DNA from: Quercus robur
Taxonomy: Eukaryota > Streptophyta > Magnoliopsida > Fagales > Fagaceae
NCBI RefSeq assembly: GCF_932294415.1
Contig: NC_065544.1
Span: 25,519,351-25,583,350, forward strand
Length of the DNA: 64,000 nt
Direction: 5' to 3'
Shown: positions 12,418-22,125 of the stretch, in pieces
How positions within the stretch are numbered: position 1 is the first letter of the stretch
Layout: every line of letters begins with the position of its first letter
Translations under genes and position numbers: made by a program
Notes under the pieces: generated by a model
Told to the model about the DNA's origin: nothing
Database searches by the model: none
What the model saw: only the letters and a program-made list of their open reading frames with translations

Positions 12418-13519
12418 CAATGCACAGAAAAGTTTAACATGATATGACTCTTTTAAACTTTTATATTTTTGGATAAAATATGAAATTTGATAATTATTAA
12501 TTGACATTTATTTATTATGATTGTGTTTGTATATGGAACTACCATTTATTGAAAATATAATGTAATAAAATTTTAATAGATGATTTATATTTACATTATA
12601 ATAAAAATTCAAAAAAAACAAAAAAAAAAAACATATACACACACACATATATTAAAATAATGATGTATAAAATTATAAGAACTCAAAAGCTTATGTAACA
12701 CTATTATGAGATCAACTAAAAGTCAAACGTCTTCAGTTTTAAATATATTAGAGATAGATTACAGATTATTCAGTAAATCAATAAAAGCAAAGAAACATAT
12801 ATGACAATTAACAATATAAAAATTTAAAACCCACAAGAAAAGCAGAAGTAATCAAAGAAAAATACTTTTGTAGAAATTAACAATAAAACCTTAACATTTG
12901 GCTCAATGAGTAACATAGGTTTGAAACATCTAAGCAAACTGGTTCAATATCCTAAATAAGCATTTCACTAAACAGCTTGTGTGCATGACTTGAATTTCAA
13001 TTTCAAACAATCAAATAGCACGCTCATTATTTTGTAAAATTGAAGTTTAGAAAATCTTATAAGAAGAAATTATGTTCCTGAAGCAGACAAATCAATACGA
13101 TAAAAGACAAATATGATAATAAATTAAAATGAAATTGCAAGGTGAAAAGGGATCTTTGGTTTACCAATTACTTCAATAGCAACAAGACACCATCTGCATT
13201 AAAATAAAGAAAATAAATAATTTTTTTATAAATAATAATTACGAAGTCCAACAGCTTGATTTCGTTTTTTTTTTTTTTTTTTTTTGATAAATTTGATTTC
13301 GTTATTATTTACTTGAACCACAACAAATACTTGAGCAACAATCATATGAATGAGCCGTTAAGTTTAGAGAAAGAGAGTGACAAAAGCACCAAGAGATGTA
13401 ACTAAAGGAGGCATACCTTGGCATCAAGGTTTTTTTTCAGATGGAAGTATATTTATTTGAAGTTCAATCAAGTTGTTCTTGTCTTCTTTGATAGTGGATA
13501 TAAACTGATGTCAGAATCA
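12418..13519. other. AT-rich intergenic sequence
   Basis: No gene recognised. A T-run lies at about 13266-13285. The region is downstream of the TNL gene, so its 3' UTR presumably lies at the right-hand edge. Confidence 0.5.
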
Positions 13520-16500
13520 TCATTGACAAAGGTATGGGCCATTTGTGGTATCCATTGGAAACCCTACATCATAAGCCGGAGCCGTCAAAAGGGTTGGACG
13601 AGAGCTCTGTCTCCAGAGTTTGGAGCTCCGTTTCCAGAGTCGAAATCGGATTCGAAGCCATCCAAAGCGGGAGAGGTAGGGTATTTGGTGATGTATGCCA
13701 TGTGTTGGTCGACGGTTTCTTCTTCGTCTTTGGAGTCGGAATTCTACACCTCTGGAATCTCCTCTTTTGTTGTGAACCCCACAACATATGCATTCTACAT
13801 GAACCCCCATCCACTTTATGAATTCAATGTTCTGAAAAGAAAGAGAGCTTTCATTCGACTCATCAATTTCACATATAACCTCAATGTCATTCTCTTCATA
13901 TGGACTCAAATAAAGCAGTTTCAAATTAGATACAGAAAATAACCACAGATGCCCAGACATTTCTTCAATATCTTGAAATGAGAGTTTTTCTTTACAACCA
14001 TTGACAGAAACGTAAACAGAAAAAGATCCTCTTATATGTGCCTCCACCAATTGAAAAGCAATGCAAACAACAGCTTTTGGAACTTCACGATCAATCCTGA
14101 ATGATATGGAATTTCCACCACTCTGATGGTCGAATTTGAACCAGTTTGGAATCTCAGTTCCTGGTACTTTAATTTCATAATAATTGCCCGCATTAAAGAG
14201 GGAGGAATCCATTAATATGCCACTTCTTTCACCTTCACAAACTCTATTTGGTAAAATCCCTAAAATTTCTCCAAACTGCTTGCATTTAACAAATAAAGGA
14301 AATTGAAGTTAGAACATCTCATAATATGTACTTAGGAAAATAAAAAAATTTGTTTCTTTACAACTCAAACTTAAAGAGAGGGATACCTGTGTCCATAATC
14401 TTCTAAATGATTGTGGATCCAATGAAAAGCAGTTTCTTGCACTCACTCTTCGTATAAATTGGGGAAGGCTTGGAATTTTCCGAAGCTTCATGCAATTGCC
14501 TATGTAAAGATCTGCTAAACTAGTAAAGCTAGCAATGCTTTCCAGGATGGTAACAATATTGGAGCCACTTAGATATAGAATTTTCAGTTCGGGGAAGTAT
14601 TCGGGCTTCATCCAGAAATCTAATTCAATTAGATTTGCACCACAGTAGCTGAGATGTAGACTTTCCAAACTCAAAAGCCCATATTCCGAAAGGTTATCAA
14701 AGGAAGTCCATGCAATAGGAGTCAGTTGCATTTTATTGATTCCATCTAACAAATCCTGTACACAATTATCTAGCTCTAGCGTTCTAAGCCTAGTGAGATA
14801 CCCCAATGATGAAGGTAACTCTCTAATGCCACTATAACTCAAATTTAAATCCTCTAAACATTTCGTTTCTGGGTGAATATTGGGGAACTTCTCAAGCCTT
14901 GAGTAGCTAAATAGAGTAAAAAATTTGAGAGATTTCAATCTGAGACTACTTGGAAGTTTTCGAAATCCTGCGCGCCTTGAGCAGCTAAATAAAGTAAAAA
15001 ATTTTAGAGATTTCAATCTGAGACTACTTGGAAGTTTTCGAAGTTCTCCGTAGTATTCAAGGTTCCATGTGTTCAGCTTAGGAAGAGATCCAATGGAATC
15101 AAAAACCTTGATTAAATTTCTACAAGAAGAAAGGTTCAATGTTTCCAAGTTTGGGGTGCACAAATTAGATAAATCTGTAATGGATTCACAAAAACTTAGA
15201 TTGACAAGTTTCAAATTTTTGAATTCGACCCCCTGAAAGGAATGAAAGAAAAAAAAATTATATTAAAAAAATTTTAAAAACATTTAAAGAAATCAAAATT
15301 CATAAATAATGGTACTCATACCTGCTTGAATAGCTTCTCCAATTTAAAGTAACTACCTGACATATTTATTTCCTTTTCGGTTTCTTCCAATCCATCATAA
15401 CTTACTTTAAGTATTTCAAGAATATTTGCTTTGGGAATTTTTTCATATTTATTTATTGCAGTTTTCCATTCATCTTTTGTTCTTCCACACAAATCAGAAC
15501 CTATGATTGTTAGAGCTAGTGGAAGGCCTTTGGTATAGTCCATAACTTGGTATGCAAGTTCTAAATAATCTTGTGGGGGTTTGCTTTTATGGAAGGCATG
15601 TTGACTAAAGAGTTCAAGAGCTTCATGTGCGCCTAATTCCTTGACCTTGTAAGTTTTGCAACCTTGTTGAAGAGTAGCTAGCATGTGTTCATCTCTTGTT
15701 GTTATAATGACTCTACTTCTTGAAAGAAACCAATCACATTCTCCAAGCAAATCTTCTATTTGTTTTGAATTATCCACGTCATCAAGAATTAAAAGAACTC
15801 TCTTATTGCAAAGCCTTTCCTTTATCACATTAATTCCCCTAGATACATTATCCACCTTCACATGACTGGCCTGTAAGATCTTAGAAAGAATTTTCTCTTG
15901 TAGCTGGATTGTGCCATCAATTGTCCTTGAATTTTCTATAACATTCTCTAGAAAGCAACTTCCTTCAAAACTGTCAACAATTCTGTTATAAACAGCTTTT
16001 GCAATTGTAGTCTTTCCTATTCCCCCAAGACCATGAATCACTACAATTCGAACATCATTTGACTCTAAAAGTGACTCTATCTCCTTGGCATGAGAATTTA
16101 CTCCAATAGGGAATTTAGCAATATATAACCGTGAGCCATTTAATTTCATATCTGATATTGTTTTAATAACTCTTTGGATGAATCTAGATTCAGAAACACT
16201 GCAAATCACAGAGCATAATAGACAATAAATAAGTTGGACTAGTTGGAAATAATAATGTGTAAATAAACTAAATTCAAGATGTTTAATTTTGTGCAATACA
16301 ACCTACACTTGAATAAGTATTAATTAAAGTAAATGACATATTACTCAAGGATATGAGAAGTATCATTAATTTAGTACCTTTTTTTGCTAGGAAATCAGAT
16401 TTAGCCTTTCCATACTTGACCAAAATTATCAAGAAATTTTGGAAAAACTTTCATAAGAATAGGTAGCAGAAACTCTAAAATTTTTCTATTCCAATCATTA

Positions 16501-17122
16501 ACCTTAATTAGTAACCTAACTACCAAGATATAATTAAAATAGAATAATTTCGTAATTTGTTATGTAGCTAATGGCTATGACAAACTATTAAAATTATAAA
16601 AACCACAAAAGCATGAGACTAATTAAGAGATACTAACCGATTGTCGTAATGCCATCCAGCCAAATTAGCAGCTTCTTTTAGAGCTGTCCTCCAACTTTGC
16701 ACCTTATTCTTGAATTTTTCTTCAAATTTAGTCAACGCCACCCCAAAATTTCCCCTTTGATTACGTATTTCTGATGGATCGACATTATAAAAAAGAGGTA
16801 GAACCAATTGGCCATTTGTCCTACACTGTAAAATCTTGACAAGTTCATCCAAACACCATGAGGACTCCGCATAGTTTTCAGAGAACACAACGATCGAAAT
16901 CATTGACCTTTCAATGGTTTTGAGAAGCTTCTTTGAAATTTCTTCTCCCCTCTGAATATCATCGTCGTTGAAGGTGTACATGCCATTATCACACAAAGCC
17001 TTATATAAATGGCCTGTAAAACCGTAGCGGGTATCTTTACCTCTAAAGCTCAAAAAGATGTCATAACTCCATCGGTGAGTGGAAGAAGAAGAGGAGCCTC
17101 CTCCATCGGTCAGGTTAGCCAT
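13520..17122 (-). CDS. TIR-NB-LRR resistance protein lacking ARC2/MHD region
   Basis: Four exons join in frame: 16638-17122, 15322-16198, 14387-15232 and 13520-14275, giving about 987 residues. Residues ~18-161 are a TIR domain (FLSFRGKDTR; catalytic-type Glu93 in WCLDELVKI). NB-ARC follows: P-loop GLGGIGKTT (~218), kinase-2 VLLILDDVD (~296), RNBS-B VIITTRDEHML (~325), GLPLAL (~386). The family would then continue through ARC2/winged helix and MHD, but after SYDGLEETEKEI (~439) the sequence jumps straight to pre-LRR sequence (YFKLEKLFKQ). LRRs occupy ~455-736, and a C-JID/PL-type domain (YEIKVPGTEIPNWF) starts near 760. The last ~70 residues are basic and unlike the family, perhaps read-through past a lost stop. 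TIR-NB proteins act in cytosol/nucleus as immune receptors and NADases. A 5' UTR intron is likely (GAAAAAG|GTAAAG near 17220; CTTATAG acceptor just upstream of the ATG). Open but internally deleted, so function is uncertain. Confidence 0.85.
14896..15051 (-). repeat. 78-bp tandem duplication within LRR exon
   Basis: Two adjacent copies (14896-14973 and 14974-15051) each encode 26 residues including LPSSLRLKSLKFFTLFS. The duplication is in frame and adds one leucine-rich repeat unit. Copies differ at a few bases, so it is recent but not artefactual. Confidence 0.85.
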
Positions 17123-18420
17123 TAAGATCTATAAGGCATAAGATTAAGAAATAAAAATTATAAAATAAAAAAATAAAAAATTTGAGAGAGAGAGAGTCAA
17201 CACATGGAAAAACCGAACTTTACCTTTTTCACAGTAGCTTCACAGATTCGAGGAGTGAGTCTATCGCAGTAGAAGCCTTGGTTTGGTGAGAGCTCAGAAT
17301 TTACTCCAACAGGGCATCTAGCAACATATGACCGTGTGCCATTTAATTTGATATCTGATATCGTTTCAATAAGTTGTTGGATGAATTTAAATTCAGGGAT
17401 ACTGCAAATCACAGAGCATAATAGACAATAAATGAGTTGGACTAGTTGGGAATAATAACATGTAAATAAACTAAATTCAAGATGTCTAATTTTGTGCAAT
17501 ACAACCTACAATTGAATAAGTATTAATTAAAGTAAATGACATATTACTCAAGGATATGAGAAGTATCATCAATTTAGTGCCTTTTTTTTTGCTAGGAAAT
17601 CAGATTTAGCCTTTCCATACTTGACCAAAATAATCAAGAAATTTTGGAAAAACTTTCAAAAGAATAGATGACAGAAACTCTAAAATTTTTCTTTTCCAAT
17701 CTTTAACCTTACTTTGTAACCTAACTACCGAGATATTATTAAAATAGAATAATTTCGTAATTTGTTATGTGGCTAGTGGTTATGACAAACTATTAAAATT
17801 ATAAAAACCACGAAAGCATGAGTCTAATTAAGAAATACTAACCGATTGTCGTAATGCCATCCACTTAAACTAGCAACTTCTCTTAGAGCTGTCCTCCAAC
17901 TTTGCACCTTATTTTTGAATTTTTCTTCAAATTTAGTCAACGCCGCCCCAAAATTTCCCCTTTGATTACGTACTTCTGATGGATAAACTCTATAAAAAAG
18001 CGGTAGAACCAATTGGCCATTCGTCCTACACTGCATAATCTTGACAAGTTCATCCAAGCACCAATGGGACTTCGCATAGTTTTCAGAGAACACAATGACT
18101 GAAATCATTGACCTTTCAATGGTTTTGTGAAGTTCGTCTAAAATTTCTTCTCCCTTCCAAAGATTATTGTCGATGAAGGTGTAAATGTCATTATCACACA
18201 AAGTCTTATATAAATGACCTGTAAAACCGTTGCGGGTATCTTCACCTCTAAAGCTCAAAAAAACGTCATAGCTCCATCGGTGAGTGGAAGAAGAAGAGGA
18301 GCCTCCTCCATCGGTCAGGTCAGCCATTAAGAGCTATAAGGCATAAGATTAAGAAATAAAAAATTAATTAAAAAAAAATAGAGAGAGAGAGAGAGTCAAC
18401 GCATGGAAAAACCGAACTCT
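16100..18420 (-). repeat. ~1.2-kb tandem duplication of TNL 5' region
   Basis: The block holding the start of the NB exon, intron 1, the TIR exon and the 5' leader occurs twice with a 1205-bp offset (ATGs at 17122 and 18327). Left copy about 16100-17215, right copy about 17300-18420. Intron sequence is conserved at high identity (for example CTTTCCATACTTGACCAAAA in both). The junction near 17295 fuses the linker after the TIR of the upstream copy to the leader of the downstream gene. Confidence 0.85.
17197..18327 (-). CDS. TIR-only protein from truncated TNL duplicate
   Basis: Exon 1 (17843-18327) encodes a full TIR domain with FLSFRGEDTR and Glu93 in WCLDELVKI. Exon 2 (17197-17401) starts after a TTTGCAG acceptor, encodes the first ~35 residues of the usual TIR-NB linker (RIPEFKFIQQLIETISD), then crosses the duplication junction into the neighbouring gene's leader and stops after about 30 novel residues. 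Predicted length is about 229 aa. The frame is continuous across the splice. TIR-only proteins are known plant immune components whose NADase activity can trigger defence, so this could be functional; it could equally be a by-product of unequal exchange. Its leader contains a 136-bp duplication. Expression is unproven. Confidence 0.7.
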
Positions 18421-18586
18421 ACCTTTTTGACAGTAGCTTCACCGATTCGGTCAGGTCAGCCATTAAGAGCTATAAGGCATAAGATTAAGAAATAAAAAAT
18501 TAATTAAAAAAAATTTGAGAGAGAGAGAGAGAGTCAACGCATGGAAAAACCGAACTCTACCTTTTTGACAGTAGCTTCACCGATTC
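18315..18586 (-). repeat. 136-bp tandem duplication in the TIR-only gene leader
   Basis: TCAGGTCAGCCATTAAGAGC at 18315 recurs at 18451. The unit contains the sequence complementary to the ATG context, a GA-rich tract and the 5' UTR splice donor (AAAAAG|GTAGAG). The upstream copy therefore brings an extra 5'-UTR intron segment. Copies are nearly identical, indicating a recent event. Confidence 0.85.
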
Positions 18587-19269
18587 GAGAAGTGAGTCTA
18601 TTGCAGTAGAAGCCTCGGTTCGGTGAGAGCACAGAATTAATTGAAATGATCTGAATCGATCAGTGCGTTTGATTGGGAAAATAACAAAAAAAAGATTGAA
18701 TTTAATCCGAGAAGAGAAAAAGTAATCAGATCAGCACATCAGAAAATGTGTTCGAATGGAATTCAGATCGTATTGAAAATTTGGAGTTTCAAAAGTGAGA
18801 GAGAGAGAGAGAGATAGTAAAAGGCGGCTTCTGATTTTATACGAGGATTCTGCGAAGGCGCAGAGTATTGACAAAGTAGAAGGACCAATCATCCCTTTCT
18901 TAAGTGCGATTTCATTAGTCGTATTGTCACACTAGTTTCTCTCTCTAGTGAGAGCCTTTCCACTTTTTGATAGGATTTCTGCCGGCGGCCTTTCTGGTGG
19001 GTCTTGTCACACTAGTTTCCTTTCCCTACGTCCTTTCCTAACTTGCTGACCTGTTTAGTTCCTTTCGCCTTTTTTCCTCTCACGGGTGTCTCTACCTGTC
19101 TTGTCCTACGCCTACCAACCAGCTTTGTGTTAATTTTTCTTACTCCCTGTAACAAAAGCGTCTCCTACTTGTTGTCCTTATCAATCATCAGCCGCACACT
19201 TAAGCTTCCTTTTGTTTCTTTCACCTTTAGGACACCCTTTCTAAATAACAATAATATTTTAACAATCTT
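18587..19269. other. Likely TNL upstream region; no gene seen
   Basis: The first part (to about 18650) is the non-coding leader of the TIR-only gene (minus), homologous to 17215-17300. A (GA)n tract lies at 18799-18814. The remainder up to the MULE edge has no credible ORF. A pyrimidine-rich block at 19197-19245 resembles 32168-32215 beyond the MULE. Confidence 0.5.
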
Positions 19270-19717
19270 GTTAGTTGCCGTGTTCTGAAACAATGTAAGA
19301 AAATAGCATCTCGAGTTTCTAAAACTTGAGATTCAATTGTAACTCGAGTTTTGGAAACTCGAGTTAAGTATTTTTGTGCTAACCTTACCTGGACAAAATT
19401 GCCAAGTGGAATCACGTAGATATCGAGTTTATAAGACTCGAGATATGCTGAAATATAACAGATACACAGCTCTTTCAACGTCTCATTTCAAAATCTGAAT
19501 GTTCAAACACACACTCACTCACTCACACCCTTTCTCTCCGCCCTCTCAAACTCACTCACTCTCACTCACTCACTCTCACTCACTCACTCACTGATTCATT
19601 CATAAAGCAAATTCGTGGCCCTAATTTGAAGCAAATTCGTAGCCACTATCACGAAGGTAGTCTCTCAAGCAATCGGAGCTCATTCTCAACGCCGTTCGTA
19701 GCCCGCCGTGCCGAAGG
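19270..19717 (+). promoter_or_regulatory. Left MULE end: palindrome array, leader and splice donor
   Basis: Near-palindromes with CTCGAG cores occur at about 19308-19333, 19350-19370 and 19421-19445 (ATCGAGTTTATAAGACTCGA). They are followed by a CT-rich leader (CACTCACTCAC and CTCTCACTCACTCA, 19510-19590) and a donor-like site CCGAAG|GTACTC at 19717/19718. This matches a promoter, 5' UTR exon and intron start for the plus-strand mobile-domain gene. Promoter function is inferred from the arrangement repeated at other ends in the window. Confidence 0.55.
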
Positions 19718-22125
19718 TACTCTCTCTTTCTTCTGAATGCTTTCTCGTTTTTGCTTCTTAGATTCCTCTGTCTCTCTTTCTCCAATTTTAGATTTTGGAA
19801 TTTCATGATTTGACCTAGGGTTTTTCGGATCTTTTTGGTTTTTTTTTTTTTTTTTTTGGTGTTTTTTTTGTTGGTGTTCTGAGAATATGGTTATGTTTTG
19901 GCAGTGACATTAGTTTTTTGTGATTGTTAGAATTGAAAAAAAAAAAAATTAAATGTGGTATTTAAAGGAAATCGAAGTACCCATTTTTGGATTTGATTCA
20001 AAGATGGCATTTTGGAACTTTGATTCACTTTTGAGGCAAATGCTTTGCTGAAATATTGTTTAAAGGAAACCTAGTGCTTTATTTCCAGCAATGACCACCT
20101 GGGAACGAGCACCCATGTTCTAAAGTTTTAGGAATTATACAAACAAATGGTTATGGAAAAGCATGTTGAAAGAATGTAATTTCTAAAGAGCACACTAAAC
20201 ATGCAATCCTAGACATGAGAATGTAAGATAACTTTGATTTATCATCAATGCAAGGCTAAGATATTGAATTTCATTTCACATAGTACCCTTATATTAGAAA
20301 GAAATAAACCTATTTTTTGTTACCTTATGTTGAAATTTTAGTTCAATGGTACTTGCAAAGACTTTCTCTGCTAATTTGTAGATTTGTTATGAAGAAGGGG
20401 ATTTTGAGAGTAGGGTTATAAATCTTGGCATCTTGGAATGCTTAAACATGAAATTTGGGGGATATAATGGCAAGAAAAAAATACGTAAGATTAGAAGTCT
20501 TAATTGTAGGACTCTAGAATTGTGCAAATTTAGTGGAACAAAATAAAATTCTTTAGTTGTAGGTCCGTGGAAGAATAAAATCTTGTAGTCGTAGAACTAC
20601 AACTATTGAACACAACTACACTTCTTACAAGAAATATATCGAAGACTTGACTGCATCCAGCGCAGCCTTACTTTTAGACTGCGTCTATGCTTTTCTCTCC
20701 TAACCAAAGATATTGCCTATCAATGCTGTCCTGTTTGGCATATCACAGTTTTTTTAACAAGCACCTTAATTACAAAACACTAGAAATCTTGTACTTTGAA
20801 TTTCTGTCATTGTGACAAGCACTTCAAATACGAAACAGTAGCTCACACCATGATCATGAGTGGTGGGTAAAAAAAAGTGCCAACACTTGACCCAAATGCT
20901 ACAATCCCCTATCAGACATAAATTCATACCTCAAAGGCACTCATGACGCAAGTCATGAGTAGCAGACCTATAGAACTATCAGACGCTAAGGCCTAAAATA
21001 TACATGAACTCATGCAAGAATCAACATATGACAGAAATATTTTTTTTTAGCAACATAAATCTTTCCAAGAAAATAAAAAAGTAGATAATCATATTGGGTT
21101 CTTATTTATATTTCTTTTTTTGGGGGAGGGGAAAGGGGACAAAATGCACTTACAATCCACTTAGAACTTTGATGGTGTCATAGAATAACCATTGCAAAGT
21201 GATAGCCGGTCCAACCAGCATTATCCTGATAGGAAGACTTCTTGTAAACAAACTGACAAGGCCAATTTTCTTCACTACCTGCTCATGTGAAATTGCAAAT
21301 TAAACATTGGCCCCACTAGAACCTTTAAATTATATCAGCACCAACTTGGAATAACTTCAGGATATAATGTTTCAAATTTGTATCAATTACTGCAGAACTA
21401 ACTAGGAATTTGTTAGAGTAAATATTCATACATGCAGGCAGCAGTGTGTGCCTATGTATGTATATCCTTGGACCCCCAAGTGGACAGGTCAGATGAATAT
21501 ATCACCAACTATGCTCAAAATCCTTGCCCAGGTACTTCAATTTATGCATCTCTTAAATTTAATCCCCCATATCAATTGACTAGTTCAATGTGTTTATGTG
21601 GCAAAACCTCTTTAGCTAGAGAAAATATTGTCAGCATGTTAGAACGGACAATTTGGAGGACTTGGTAGTGGTGAAATTTGGAAAGTAGTTCCCTTTTGTA
21701 TCAAATGGTATATTTGGAGAGAGGAATGTGAAGAATTTTGAGGGACGTGCATTTCCCTTGATGCAGCTGAAATTTCTATTTTGTATGTTCTCACTATAAT
21801 TGAACATCATATGCAAATTACTTTTCCATCTCAAATTTGTGGGAGACGTTAGCTTTTGTTTTGGGGTGTTTCTCTAGTATACTTTCTGTGTACTAGGCTT
21901 GTGCCCTTAATTGCGCTTTCCTTTTCTGATAATTTCCCTCATTAACCAGCAGAATATGAGGTCCCACAAGCAGATGTCATGTTAAACCATTAAATAGAGA
22001 ATGTAACTGAACCATAATGCTCTTGTTTATGTAACTGACATCTGTATCTGTGTGTGGGAGGGAGAGGCCATTTGTGCTAAAGAAAAAAAATAAGAAATGA
22101 TTGGCTGGTTAAGTGAAGCACTTAC
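19718..22125. other. Intron-like MULE interior without gene
   Basis: No coding sequence recognised. Sequence lies between the putative leader donor at 19718 and the SART1 fragment. Part of it near 22125 is the intron that follows the last captured SART1 exon (it starts GTAAGT). T/A runs occur at 19839-19857 and 19938-19949. Confidence 0.45.

Noticed and set aside
13418..13942. 174-codon plus-strand ORF
   Set aside because: Antisense of the TNL C-JID exon; no independent features.
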